Source: Paraglaciecola mesophila KMM 241
GTDB lineage: Bacteria; Pseudomonadota; Gammaproteobacteria; Enterobacterales; Alteromonadaceae
Assembly: GCF_000315015.1 (NCBI RefSeq)
Contig: NZ_BAEP01000030.1
Location: 62,001 to 126,000 of the forward strand
DNA: 64,000 nucleotides
Direction: 5' to 3'
Under the pieces are notes generated by a model. The model made no database searches. It was not told the origin of the DNA and saw only the letters and a program-made list of their open reading frames with translations. Below are positions 37,826-46,082 of this stretch, piece by piece; position 1 is the stretch's first letter, and each line of letters opens with the position of its first letter. Position numbers and translations under genes: made by a program.

Positions 37826-39922
37826 TTATTCAGAAATATAATGCGGAATAATAGCGACCGATTCAGGCGCATTAAAGCTTATGGTTGCATTGGCAGCGAT
37901 GTCTCCTCCTTCGCTGGCTAAGATGTTGTCAAAACGCATGATCACGTTATTTGACTTCTCTGCTACGAATAGATCACTGCCCGAATACATAATATCAACA
38001 GGGTTGCCTAAATTGGAGTTTGCACCGCCAATATTAACTTGTATTTCGGTTAGTCCATCTGCTGAATCAGCGGCCGATAATACGTATAGTTTGCCATCAG
38101 TTGCATCAGCTGCGCTGCCTACATCGGATAGAATTAAGTTACCTGACGCTGGGTCAAAATCAATGCCGTGGATATTTGATGGTGCGAGTAATGCGGTGCC
38201 GCCTACAGCAGGAATGATCGTACGATCTTGTGCTGTTAACGTCGTCATGCCGCTATTCATACGCGCGGTAACTTCATCAAATACGGCAACCGTACCATTG
38301 GTTAGCGCTACATATGCTCGGTCTGTACTCGCATCATAATCAACGTCCCACGGACGAGTATTGTCGGCAAGATTTAAGGTTAGTACTGGAGCAGCATCGC
38401 CTGAGGCGCACAAAGAAAATACCAATATTCCTGGGGTGGTGGCGTTATTTTCGGCCACAAACAGTAAGCCACTATTTGACGCGACGTCTAAGCCTTTGGG
38501 AGTGACGAGTCCTGTGTTTTCACCGGCAATAACTCTGTCTCTGGAGGTATCGAATGATTCCGTATCGCGAGACTTAGCAACGCGGTTACCCACGAGTATA
38601 CCGGCTGTACCTGTATCTGGATCATCAAAGGTTGCGTAGGCATCGCCTGCGATGTCAAATGCAACGCTTTCTATGCTTTGACTGTAATCGTACCCGCTGA
38701 GCTGAGTATTCAATGACGTGTTAAATTTAGCAATCATACCAAAAGTATCATCGCCTGCTGCTGGGTTTCCACTTACCGCGATACCATTAAAACTGACGCT
38801 GGTTGTGGCAATGTCCGATGCGTCTGCATTGTTGTTTGCTTCAGTGACTTGCACTAATGACTCAGGTTTTATACTGCTGGTGGTTAATGTCGGAGCGATA
38901 TCTCCACTTGGACCAGAAAATATATTCGAAAACACCAGTATGGCGTCATTAGATTTCTCCGCTACACGTAAATCTGTTCCGCTAAGTATGATATCGACTG
39001 GATTACCCAATAATGTCAGCGGACCAGAAATAGAACGTGCAACACTGACATTTCCATCGGCACTAGCAGCATTATCGATGACAAAAATAGCGCCGTCAGT
39101 GGCAGATGCTGCATCACCAACATCACTGACAACCAGTTTGTTTGTCTCACGGTCGTACACAATACCGTGAATATTTACTGAAATCGTAGTTTGAGTATCG
39201 TCACTAGGGGTGATCACGCGGGCAGGCATGGCAGCAAACCCACCTGATACATAGTCGTCATAAACCGCAATAGTACCGTCGGTTAGCGCCACGAATAAAC
39301 GATCGTTGACTTCATCGTAATCCAAGTCCCATGGCTTGGCGTCCGTTAAGGTTTCTGCTAGAGGGGCGACGTCGCCCGCAGCGGCTGAGCCAAATACACT
39401 GATACGCATACCGTTGAAGTCAGCGACCAAAACCAAGCCAGCACTATGTGCTATGCCGATACCTTTAGGGTTAACTAAACCAGTATTGGCGCCGGTAATT
39501 TCTCGGTCTTCAGTCGTATTAAATGCGTTATCTTCGGCGCGTTGCCCAACTCCACAAAGAAAACGCAAACTGCCTGTGGTGGCATCGCCAGCGTGTACAA
39601 GGTTATTAAGTGGATCAAGGGCGATGCCTTCATTGTTGCCGCTAGAAAGGGTTTTTAGTTTGGCCGCATTTTGATCGACTAGATCAACGGTTCCTGCATT
39701 GTCAGGGCCGTTATTTGATATTAAGAATTGCGCTGCTGCGAAACCGGGCGTGCCTGGTTGGCCGTCATTACCTGGGGTACCCATTTCCCCTTGCTCACCT
39801 TGTGGACCTTGGGCGCCATCATCGCCATCACAGGCTGTAAGCGATAAAGCGACGGATAGACCAATCAATGTAGTTACAAATTTCCGGGTTGACGTATTCT
39901 TTGTTTGTGTATTCCTGATCAT
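37826..39922 (-). CDS. Large lipoprotein with collagen-like stub and duplicated propeller half
   Basis: 698 residues. The signal peptide ends in a lipobox LSLTAC (Cys31). Nine Gly-X-Y triplets follow (about 33-59, e.g. GAQGPQGEQGEMGTPG). The remainder consists of two homologous halves of about 310 residues; each has a TGLV-PKG block, PWD-DYD, NIHGI, LSDVG-A-ATDG and GNPVDI-SG-D-VAEKSN block, the pattern of beta-propeller strands like those in NHL/YncE proteins. It should be anchored in the outer membrane. No enzymatic motif is recognised; a binding or adhesion role is inferred. It stands alone with its own terminator. Confidence 0.75.
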   Translation of the reverse strand: MIRNTQTKNTSTRKFVTTLIGLSVALSLTACDGDDGAQGPQGEQGEMGTPGNDGQPGTPGFAAAQFLISNNGPDNAGTVDLVDQNAAKLKTLSSGNNEGIALDPLNNLVHAGDATTGSLRFLCGVGQRAEDNAFNTTEDREITGANTGLVNPKGIGIAHSAGLVLVADFNGMRISVFGSAAAGDVAPLAETLTDAKPWDLDYDEVNDRLFVALTDGTIAVYDDYVSGGFAAMPARVITPSDDTQTTISVNIHGIVYDRETNKLVVSDVGDAASATDGAIFVIDNAASADGNVSVARSISGPLTLLGNPVDIILSGTDLRVAEKSNDAILVFSNIFSGPSGDIAPTLTTSSIKPESLVQVTEANNNADASDIATTSVSFNGIAVSGNPAAGDDTFGMIAKFNTSLNTQLSGYDYSQSIESVAFDIAGDAYATFDDPDTGTAGILVGNRVAKSRDTESFDTSRDRVIAGENTGLVTPKGLDVASNSGLLFVAENNATTPGILVFSLCASGDAAPVLTLNLADNTRPWDVDYDASTDRAYVALTNGTVAVFDEVTARMNSGMTTLTAQDRTIIPAVGGTALLAPSNIHGIDFDPASGNLILSDVGSAADATDGKLYVLSAADSADGLTEIQVNIGGANSNLGNPVDIMYSGSDLFVAEKSNNVIMRFDNILASEGGDIAANATISFNAPESVAIIPHYISE

Positions 39923-40419
39923 GATATTAGCTCCTTAAAGTAGCATGATTGCCATATTGCAAAGCGCCGAAAACGCGCGGTACATATAACTTAACGATTC
40001 ACTAAGCGCACTGGATGCAAATTAATGCAAAATTGTGCAAAAAATATTTAAAATGATAAAAATCAGTTACATCATTCCACTGTAACAAGTGAGGAGGGCA
40101 ATTATTAATGCGGATTGGTATTAGAGCGGAGGGCTGGCAAAAGAGAAAACAACTACATAACCAACACGGTTGGTTTGCTCGAACAACCAATTAGCTTAAG
40201 GGAATACTTCAGCGGGTTTTGTGCTACATTCTTGGTATTTTAAAGAATGAAACAACTTAAAAGGTACGCATTAGCGCTCAGCGGCGCTTTGTACTTAATA
40301 CGCTGGTTGAGTTCTAAAAGGCAATGATTTACTGGAATGGGTATAAAATAGCATGGCCCTCACATGCAATAATAAACACATCATTTATTTTAACTATTAG
40401 AATGTTTCGAGAAATAACA
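39923..40419. other. Intergenic stretch without clear genes
   Basis: About 500 bp between the divergent lipoprotein and CWC genes. It is AT-rich near 40020-40080 and presumably carries both promoters. The frame of the CWC gene stays open up to 40324 but shows no recognisable sequence there. No RNA gene was recognised. Confidence 0.5.
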
Positions 40420-40797
40420 ATGCGTAAAGAGGAAGCACTCTCTATTGTTGATGACATGCGTTGCCCATTTTGCCACCAAGGTAATCAGTGTAATAATGCT
40501 CAAGTTGCTCAAAATACGTCAAAGCGAGCAAAAGCAGACGTACAGACCTGCAGCCCTGAGCAAATTAACAGCCCTGAGCCAATTAACAGCCTTGAGCCAA
40601 TAAACGCCGCAGCTAATAATCAACAACAGTTAAAACCACAAAATAAGCTTGATTGCTGGTGTTTTGTGGCTTCTATTCCTCAAGCACTTATTGATTTAGT
40701 GCCTGCAAATAGCCAGCACAAACAGTGTATCTGCCAACAATGCGTCAATGCTTTCAGCCACGATCCATGTGCGTTCAAACGCAAGTATTGCTGCTGA
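40420..40797 (+). CDS. Cysteine-rich CWC-domain protein with repeat insertion
   Basis: About 125 residues. The Cys pattern is CPFCHQGNQCNNA at the front and DCWCF followed by CICQQCVNAF further on, matching the short cysteine-rich CWC family (probable metal binding, function unknown). In relatives the two Cys clusters are close; here about 50 residues lie between them, including three 18-bp tandem repeat units encoding the pattern INSPEP. The start at 40420 is preferred because MRKEEALSIVDDMRCPFC places the domain near the N-terminus; an upstream in-frame ATG at 40324 exists. Confidence 0.75.
   Translation: MRKEEALSIVDDMRCPFCHQGNQCNNAQVAQNTSKRAKADVQTCSPEQINSPEPINSLEPINAAANNQQQLKPQNKLDCWCFVASIPQALIDLVPANSQHKQCICQQCVNAFSHDPCAFKRKYCC
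40548..40601 (+). repeat. Three in-frame 18-bp tandem repeats in the CWC gene
   Basis: Units at 40548-40565, 40566-40583 and 40584-40601 with consensus TAACAGCCYTGAGCCAAT. They insert an INSPEP-type peptide between the two Cys clusters. The core ACAGCCTTGAGC is identical to that of the fdhD repeat 40 kb away. Confidence 0.88.
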
Positions 40798-40887
40798 CAA
40801 TTGCTACTGACGAAAGAGTAGTCGTCGGTTCCTAAATGCCTATAGGTTATTAGCTGCGGTTTTAAGCCGCGTTAGCTGCCTAATAGT

Positions 40888-41778
40888 TTACAACAAGCCT
40901 TCACTTTGCAGTTTTAATGCTAGCGCTTTGATGTGGGCAGGGCCTATTTCACAGCAACCTCCAATAATGGATGCGCCATTATCTACCCAATTCATAGCGT
41001 GCGCCGCGTAATGTGCTGGGCTTAAATCGTTGCGCATTTCTAGCGCTTCTACTGTGTCTCCTGGATACAGCGCATCGATAGACACAAAGCCATTCGCGTA
41101 GGCACCTATTTTTGCACCAGAAGCTTGCATCAGTGGCCAGCAGGCGCTGATCGCTTCAGGCTGACTACAATTGAGTAATATCGCCTCTGGTGCCAGTGTT
41201 TCAAGCGCAGCTAACGCCTCTTTAAGCGATTCGCCACTGCGAAGTTGCTCGGGGTGACTGTCACTTACAGAAAACGCCACCCACACGGGTTTCCCACTTT
41301 CTTTAGCCGCCGTACAGGCCGCTTGTGCTTCACAAATCGACGACATTGTCTCGCAAATAAAGATATCACTAGCCGGCGATTGCAATGCTACCAATTGACG
41401 GTAGCTCATCAGTGAGGCTTCATAAGATAAAGACACTTCAGGATGGTAGCTTGCCACTAGTGGCGGCAAGCTACCTGCGATAGCTACATCATCACGTTGG
41501 GATAGTTCAATCGCCTCTTGGGCGACGCGCATCGCTGCGTGATGTAAATGCGTTAATTGCTCAAATTGGTTTTCACGCTTAAGGCGCTGTGGGGTAGCAG
41601 TATAGGTGTTTAACGTAATGACCCGAGCACCACTGTCGATAAACTCTCGGTGTAAATCTCTGACCAGTTCTGGTTCATTAAGCATGATGTCAGCCGACCA
41701 CATAGGGGTGACCTCGCGAGAGCTTCGGCGCAATAATTCTTGGCCCATGCCGCCATCTAGTATGGTAATTGTACTCAT
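40888..41778 (-). CDS. Homocysteine S-methyltransferase family protein
   Basis: 296 residues, a Hcy-binding TIM barrel. The zinc ligands are a Cys in ILLNCSQPEA and the CC pair in SIIGGCCEIGPAHI near the C-terminus; the N-terminus reads ILDGGMGQELL. Such enzymes (MmuM-like) transfer a methyl group from S-methylmethionine or a betaine-like donor to homocysteine to give methionine. The start at 41778 is chosen because AGGAAG precedes it; the frame is open upstream to 41823. No transporter for S-methylmethionine lies beside it, so the methyl donor is open. Confidence 0.9.
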   Translation of the reverse strand: MSTITILDGGMGQELLRRSSREVTPMWSADIMLNEPELVRDLHREFIDSGARVITLNTYTATPQRLKRENQFEQLTHLHHAAMRVAQEAIELSQRDDVAIAGSLPPLVASYHPEVSLSYEASLMSYRQLVALQSPASDIFICETMSSICEAQAACTAAKESGKPVWVAFSVSDSHPEQLRSGESLKEALAALETLAPEAILLNCSQPEAISACWPLMQASGAKIGAYANGFVSIDALYPGDTVEALEMRNDLSPAHYAAHAMNWVDNGASIIGGCCEIGPAHIKALALKLQSEGLL

Positions 41779-42686
41779 TAAACTTCCTGCAATTTGAATA
41801 TTGGTGATGCCATGAAATAGCACGACATAATGCCTTATTTTATTTCTTTATTCACTGGAGCCGTACAGACATGTTCTGTTATGAAGTGTGTTTTCTGTGA
41901 CAAAATGATGGGTGATCTCATGCCTCTTGCCGAAAATGGCTCCGGCGTAATAGCCAATCAGTCTCGGCGGTCGGGAAAACGCAGGAATAAAGAACAATTC
42001 GTGACCGACGGTTCAGAAGAACAATTTGGCGCTATTGCTGTTCAAGGTGTGGTCGCATTATTAACTATTATCACTCAGTTAAAGATTGCAAATGGCAACG
42101 GATAGGAACTTATGGCAGTACAAGGCATGTAGAGCTTTTTGTTTTCTAACCCCTATCAAAATGTAAAAGCGATGGTAGTGAAATCAGACATCAGTGAAGC
42201 GTATATTTATAAATTGTGACGAGAAGACAGCTCTCATGCTAAGTACGCTAATTTCTAATTGTGATATCAAAACAAATGAAGCGCTAAATTCACACTTATC
42301 GGTTAACTACATATTGATCACCTAAGGCCCCAATCTCGTTAATCTAGGCGCAAGACGAAAAGCGGGTAACATTAAGCATTCAATCGATATGAAAAAAGTC
42401 CTAAACGCGGCCGAGCAGGCCTTTTAAATTGTGGAACTCGAAACCTGTGGCCACAATTTATTCTCGCATCATCATGAAGTGACAAACAGGATAGCAAGCT
42501 GGTTTGAAAGCCACATGTGAGTCAAGGATAAGAAGTAGAAAAGCCTAATACAATTTTCAATGCAATTTCAGTTCACTGGGTATTTAGTGTCAACACCAGT
42601 TCAACTTTTTTAAAAGTCGTCAAGCGGGATTGCTCTCAACGCTCCGCAGCAGCTTGCTCTTGATGCCCGCAAGCACGGGCTTGCTT
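41779..42686. other. Gene-poor, degenerate stretch
   Basis: About 900 bp between the homocysteine methyltransferase and flgT. It has one 91-codon open frame (41830-42105, plus strand) with no recognised family and no convincing ribosome binding site, and a remnant with in-frame stops at 42302-42520. A GC-rich dyad (GCAAGC-ACGG-GCTTGC, around 42669-42684) follows the flgT stop. The stretch looks like decaying sequence. Confidence 0.5.
42302..42520 (+). pseudogene. Possible gene remnant, weakly like type II dehydroquinate dehydratase
   Basis: One frame reads VNYILIT-stop-GPNLVNLGARR, then KKVLNAAEQAF-stop-IVELETCGHN and FSHHHEVTNRIASWF. ILI-GPNL-LG and a later S-H-E-I pattern recall AroQ (LLINGPNLNLLG and QSNHEGELVDWI). 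Two in-frame stops exclude a functional product. The assignment is weak; it could be chance. Confidence 0.25.
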
Positions 42687-43877
42687 TTAGTACCCAGCAA
42701 GCGGGCTGACGAGGTCAAACAAATTACTGTTGTCGAAAAGGCTGGTATCGTCGCTGGTCAGAGTGGAGGTTTGTGCATCAACACTGACTACGGTCAATAC
42801 ATGTTTGTCTTCGTTGGTAAGTATGTTGAACATATCACCATTTTGACCCGGTATTGCTTCGCTTTTAATCAGTTGAAATCTGTCTCCGCTTGCGACGCCC
42901 ATTTCACTGCCAATATTAATTACTATCTGTTGATTGTTTTTATGAATGATTTGGCCAAGTGATTTTTGGCAGGTGAGGGTATTGCTGATATCGATGACAG
43001 CGCTATTGATCGTGTTCAATACTACGCGGCCGTAATCGCTGCGCCAAAAGAGGCTATTGTAGGTATCGACCGGGTAGGTGGCATCGAAGTTCCAATCTGC
43101 TTCGCCATGATAACTCTGATTCACCAGCATCTTGTTGTAAAAGGCGTCAAATAAATACAGTTGCATAGTGAAATTGCGCCTAAGGGCCACATCATCGCTG
43201 ATTAAGCCCTTAGTGGTTTGCTCAAAAAGACTAATGTCTCTGATATAGCCAAATAGCACAAATTGGCTGTGATATTGGTTTGCCAAATGACGAGCGGTCT
43301 GGGAAATATACCCCAACGTAGGCTCTTGCAGCACGCTTTTAGGTATAAACACCTGGTTAATCAGTTGTACTTTTGCCACCAGCTCATCTGAGAATAACTG
43401 CTGTTCGACGCGTTTACTAACCTGTGGCCCTAGGTCAAAAATAGCACCATAACTGGCTTGAGCAGGTTTTAACATAGGTAGTTGGGTAACAAGCAAAGAG
43501 CGCATGTAGTTGTCATGGCTACAATCAAAAAGTGGTTCAATATCGACTTTCACGTACACGTGTAAAATATCGTCGATGACCTCTTCACTGAGAATTTCGA
43601 CGCGCCTGATTTTACCTTCACTGCGCAATTCGGTTTTACTGCTTTGCAATAAACCATCGAGTGAAATGTCTTTGGCTGTGATCATGATGCCATGCTGAAA
43701 AGAAGCATCCGCAATAGCATTTTTAATCGCTGCCGCTCGAATTACGTTAAGATCAACCCCGTCAACGGCCAATTTTGCGTTACCTTGATACCATACGGCT
43801 AAGGCCTGCTGACTGCACAAACCAAGCCAGAGAATAGGAAGTAAGTAAGCGAGTAGTGCCCGGCGTAACGCGTTCAT
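42687..43877 (-). CDS. flgT: Flagellar assembly protein T (FlgT)
   Basis: 396 residues with a signal peptide (LWLGLCSQQALA, cleavage near residue 27). FlgT of Vibrio forms the periplasmic H-ring around the LP ring of sodium-driven polar flagella. The pattern fits: an N-terminal domain with AIKNAIADASFQHGIMI, a middle domain with SQFVLFGYIRDISL and FTMQLYLFDAFYNKML, and a small C-terminal beta domain (IVINIGSEMGVASGDRFQLI). It follows flgH without a gap on the minus strand. No other flagellar genes are nearby. Confidence 0.88.
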   Translation of the reverse strand: MNALRRALLAYLLPILWLGLCSQQALAVWYQGNAKLAVDGVDLNVIRAAAIKNAIADASFQHGIMITAKDISLDGLLQSSKTELRSEGKIRRVEILSEEVIDDILHVYVKVDIEPLFDCSHDNYMRSLLVTQLPMLKPAQASYGAIFDLGPQVSKRVEQQLFSDELVAKVQLINQVFIPKSVLQEPTLGYISQTARHLANQYHSQFVLFGYIRDISLFEQTTKGLISDDVALRRNFTMQLYLFDAFYNKMLVNQSYHGEADWNFDATYPVDTYNSLFWRSDYGRVVLNTINSAVIDISNTLTCQKSLGQIIHKNNQQIVINIGSEMGVASGDRFQLIKSEAIPGQNGDMFNILTNEDKHVLTVVSVDAQTSTLTSDDTSLFDNSNLFDLVSPLAGY

Positions 43878-44621
43878 TTATTCTAAAATACCGAAAAGTT
43901 TGCCTAACAAAGATGACTCTTGATTATCTTGTTGCTCGCCTTTACCGCTAAATTCAATACGTGAATTGCCCACTTTTACTGAACTGACAGTGTTGTCATT
44001 ATCGATATCTGTAGGTCGAATCTCGCCAGAAAAACGGATATATTCTTCACCTTTATTCAGGGTCATCCACTTTTCACCGGCCACGAGTAAGTTTCCGTTA
44101 GGCATAATTTCAAGCACATAAACCGTGACATCGCCTTCCAATGAATTGTCTTGCTTGGTTTCTGCTGAGCTATCAAACTCATTTTCTTGCTCAAAATCCG
44201 CATTAAGTTTGTCACCATCGATTTGCAGCGGTCCTGCATTCACGGTGACGGGGTCAAGGGTGAAATTGCCGCTTTTATCCCGGCTGTAATTTAGTGTTTT
44301 CTTGGACGAGGTCTTCTCAGCCAGTTCAACCAATATCATGTCCCCTACACGGTAACGATTATTGCGTTGATACAAACCGACTAAGTTGTCGGGATCAAAC
44401 AGCGAACCTGTAGGGACTCTAACTGCAGGGAAGGGGTCGACTCTCACAGGACGAAATTCAGGGTTTCCGCGGTCAATTTCGGTCTTCGTCGGCTGAATAG
44501 CCCTTTGCTTCACATTGGGGTTAGTAGGGCTACTGGCTATAACCTGTTCTTCATTCGATACGGGGGTACTGCAAGCTGTGACAAGGAGCACCACAGATAG
44601 CGATAAGATTCTGATTAACAT
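43878..44621 (-). CDS. flgH: Flagellar L-ring protein FlgH
   Basis: 247 residues. Lipobox VTACS (Cys17), then the L-ring signature GSLFDPDNLVGLY, YRVGDMILVELAEKTSSKKT and the late NGNLLVAGEKWMTLNKGEEYIRFSGE region (read in two parts). FlgH builds the outer-membrane bushing of the flagellar rod. Usually it sits inside the flgBCDEFGHIJ row; here it pairs only with flgT, ending one base before it. It may be the sole copy displaced from the main cluster or an extra one. Confidence 0.9.
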   Translation of the reverse strand: MLIRILSLSVVLLVTACSTPVSNEEQVIASSPTNPNVKQRAIQPTKTEIDRGNPEFRPVRVDPFPAVRVPTGSLFDPDNLVGLYQRNNRYRVGDMILVELAEKTSSKKTLNYSRDKSGNFTLDPVTVNAGPLQIDGDKLNADFEQENEFDSSAETKQDNSLEGDVTVYVLEIMPNGNLLVAGEKWMTLNKGEEYIRFSGEIRPTDIDNDNTVSSVKVGNSRIEFSGKGEQQDNQESSLLGKLFGILE

Positions 44622-44817
44622 GACTTTAACTTCAAATAAAAAGCGAATAATGATGTTCGCATATTCGTTTGAAGCTTGTCTGTCTGACTTGTGTCAAGGT
44701 TGTGTAATGAAGGGTCAACTTTGCAAAGATAGGTAAATTATCTGCCTGCCATTGTATTATTTTGGTATGACTAGTATTGCTATAAAAATTATATATTTAC
44801 GTTAATTAGGGGACAGG

Positions 44818-45963
44818 GTGAGCATCATTGATCAATTCTCGCTAAGCCAATTTACCGAGCCGAACACATCAGTACTTTCCAAAGTAGAGAATGATGCGCA
44901 ATCCACAGGAAATGAAACTACCTCATCTTCACTTGAAAGCGGTACAGCCGTTGGTGCGTACTTTGCGGACATTTTGGCTAGCCTGCAAGGCTCAGCCAGC
45001 AAATTCATGGGCAATGATAATGCCAGCGTCATCACGCAAATTGCTAGTACCACAAAACAAGATTCCAGCTCTGGTGAATCAGCCCTAGCTACCGCGGTCA
45101 CATCGGGTGCTGCGGCAGCAAACCTATTTTCCTCACTTTTATCTGACAGCGAAGAGACCGCTGGTAGTCTAGTGTCGTCTGACTCGCTCGATGCATCTTC
45201 GACTGCTATCGCCTCAGGTAGCTCGCTTATCAGTGCCGCGCTGAGTGCAGATGAAAGCATCGCGAAAATTCAGCAACAATTAATGGCCTCTCTTAATGCG
45301 AATTTGTTCGGCGCAATGCTAGGTGATGGCACAAACGCTGACGGCACTGGTGCCTCGACGAGCGGATTACTCGCAGGCATTGGTACTTCTTTTTTAGACG
45401 ATTCACTTTCGGATGAGTCACTGGCCGCTATGCAGTCAAATTTATTGACCAGTTTGCATGCTAGTTTGTTTAGCGGCCTGACTGACTCAGCCACCACCTC
45501 ACAAACTACCACGGATGAGACTAACCTCTTAACCGCGTCAAAGAGTGCCGTGAGCGATGCCCAAGCCAATTATTCGTTTTTACAAAATATGAGTGAGCTG
45601 TCTTTTGGTGAAGACGGATTTGGCTTAAATGAATTTTTTGATACGGTAAATATTGCACAGCACGTGCCAATTGTTTCTAGTCTTTACCAAGATATGACGG
45701 GTGAAGCGATGAGTGCGGCGGCAAGTTTGGCGGGTGGTTTTTTATATGGCGGGCCGACAGGATTAGCCTTATCAGCTGCTGATTTGGTCGTCAAAGGCGT
45801 AACTGGCACAACGGTCAGTGATGCGATTGTCGACTTCGATTATGCAGGTACATTCTTCGGCGACAACATAGAGGCGTCCGCCGCTCAAGAAGCATTGAAG
45901 ACCAAAGAAGAGCCAATTGAAGAATCGGCGAATGCCTATCAGTTTGTGTCTCGTCTTTTCTAG
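44818..45963 (+). CDS. Unknown Ser/Ala-rich protein divergent from flgH-flgT
   Basis: 381 residues, no signal peptide or clear membrane helix. Residues about 1-240 are rich in Ser, Ala, Thr and Leu and contain two similar segments, DESIAKIQQQLMASLNANLF and DESLAAMQSNLLTSLHASLF, each followed by a small hydrophobic stretch. Residues about 275-345 form a more conserved-looking module: NIAQHVPIVSSLYQDMTGE, then AGGFLYGGPTGLALSAADLV. A similar IPVVS-x-Y-R/Q-x-x-T-G plus GG-x-x-GGP pattern occurs in proteins of other bacteria, function unknown. The start is GTG behind AGGGGACAGG. The divergent arrangement with flgH suggests, but does not prove, a flagellar link. Confidence 0.6.
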   Translation: MSIIDQFSLSQFTEPNTSVLSKVENDAQSTGNETTSSSLESGTAVGAYFADILASLQGSASKFMGNDNASVITQIASTTKQDSSSGESALATAVTSGAAAANLFSSLLSDSEETAGSLVSSDSLDASSTAIASGSSLISAALSADESIAKIQQQLMASLNANLFGAMLGDGTNADGTGASTSGLLAGIGTSFLDDSLSDESLAAMQSNLLTSLHASLFSGLTDSATTSQTTTDETNLLTASKSAVSDAQANYSFLQNMSELSFGEDGFGLNEFFDTVNIAQHVPIVSSLYQDMTGEAMSAAASLAGGFLYGGPTGLALSAADLVVKGVTGTTVSDAIVDFDYAGTFFGDNIEASAAQEALKTKEEPIEESANAYQFVSRLF

Positions 45964-46082
45964 AAGCGCTATCTTCAGCAGTCTTATTTAAAAGCGACCC
46001 AAGCTTAAATTAAAAATACGCATGATGATTGCATAGGCAAAAAGACTACAATTTTCTTTCGCGCTAAAAAGTTGGAGTCTCT

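Noticed and set aside
37881-39938. Several long plus-strand open frames opposite the propeller lipoprotein gene
   Set aside because: Frames are shadows of the repetitive coding sequence; the minus-strand product has a signal peptide and lipobox.
41830-42105. 91-codon open frame after the homocysteine methyltransferase gene
   Set aside because: No recognised family, no convincing ribosome binding site, and it lies in degenerate sequence; kept only as part of the gene-poor stretch.
44832-45569. Long minus-strand open frames opposite the 381-residue gene
   Set aside because: They are antisense frames of a Ser/Ala-rich coding region, which tends to keep the opposite strand open; no ribosome binding sites or family motifs.
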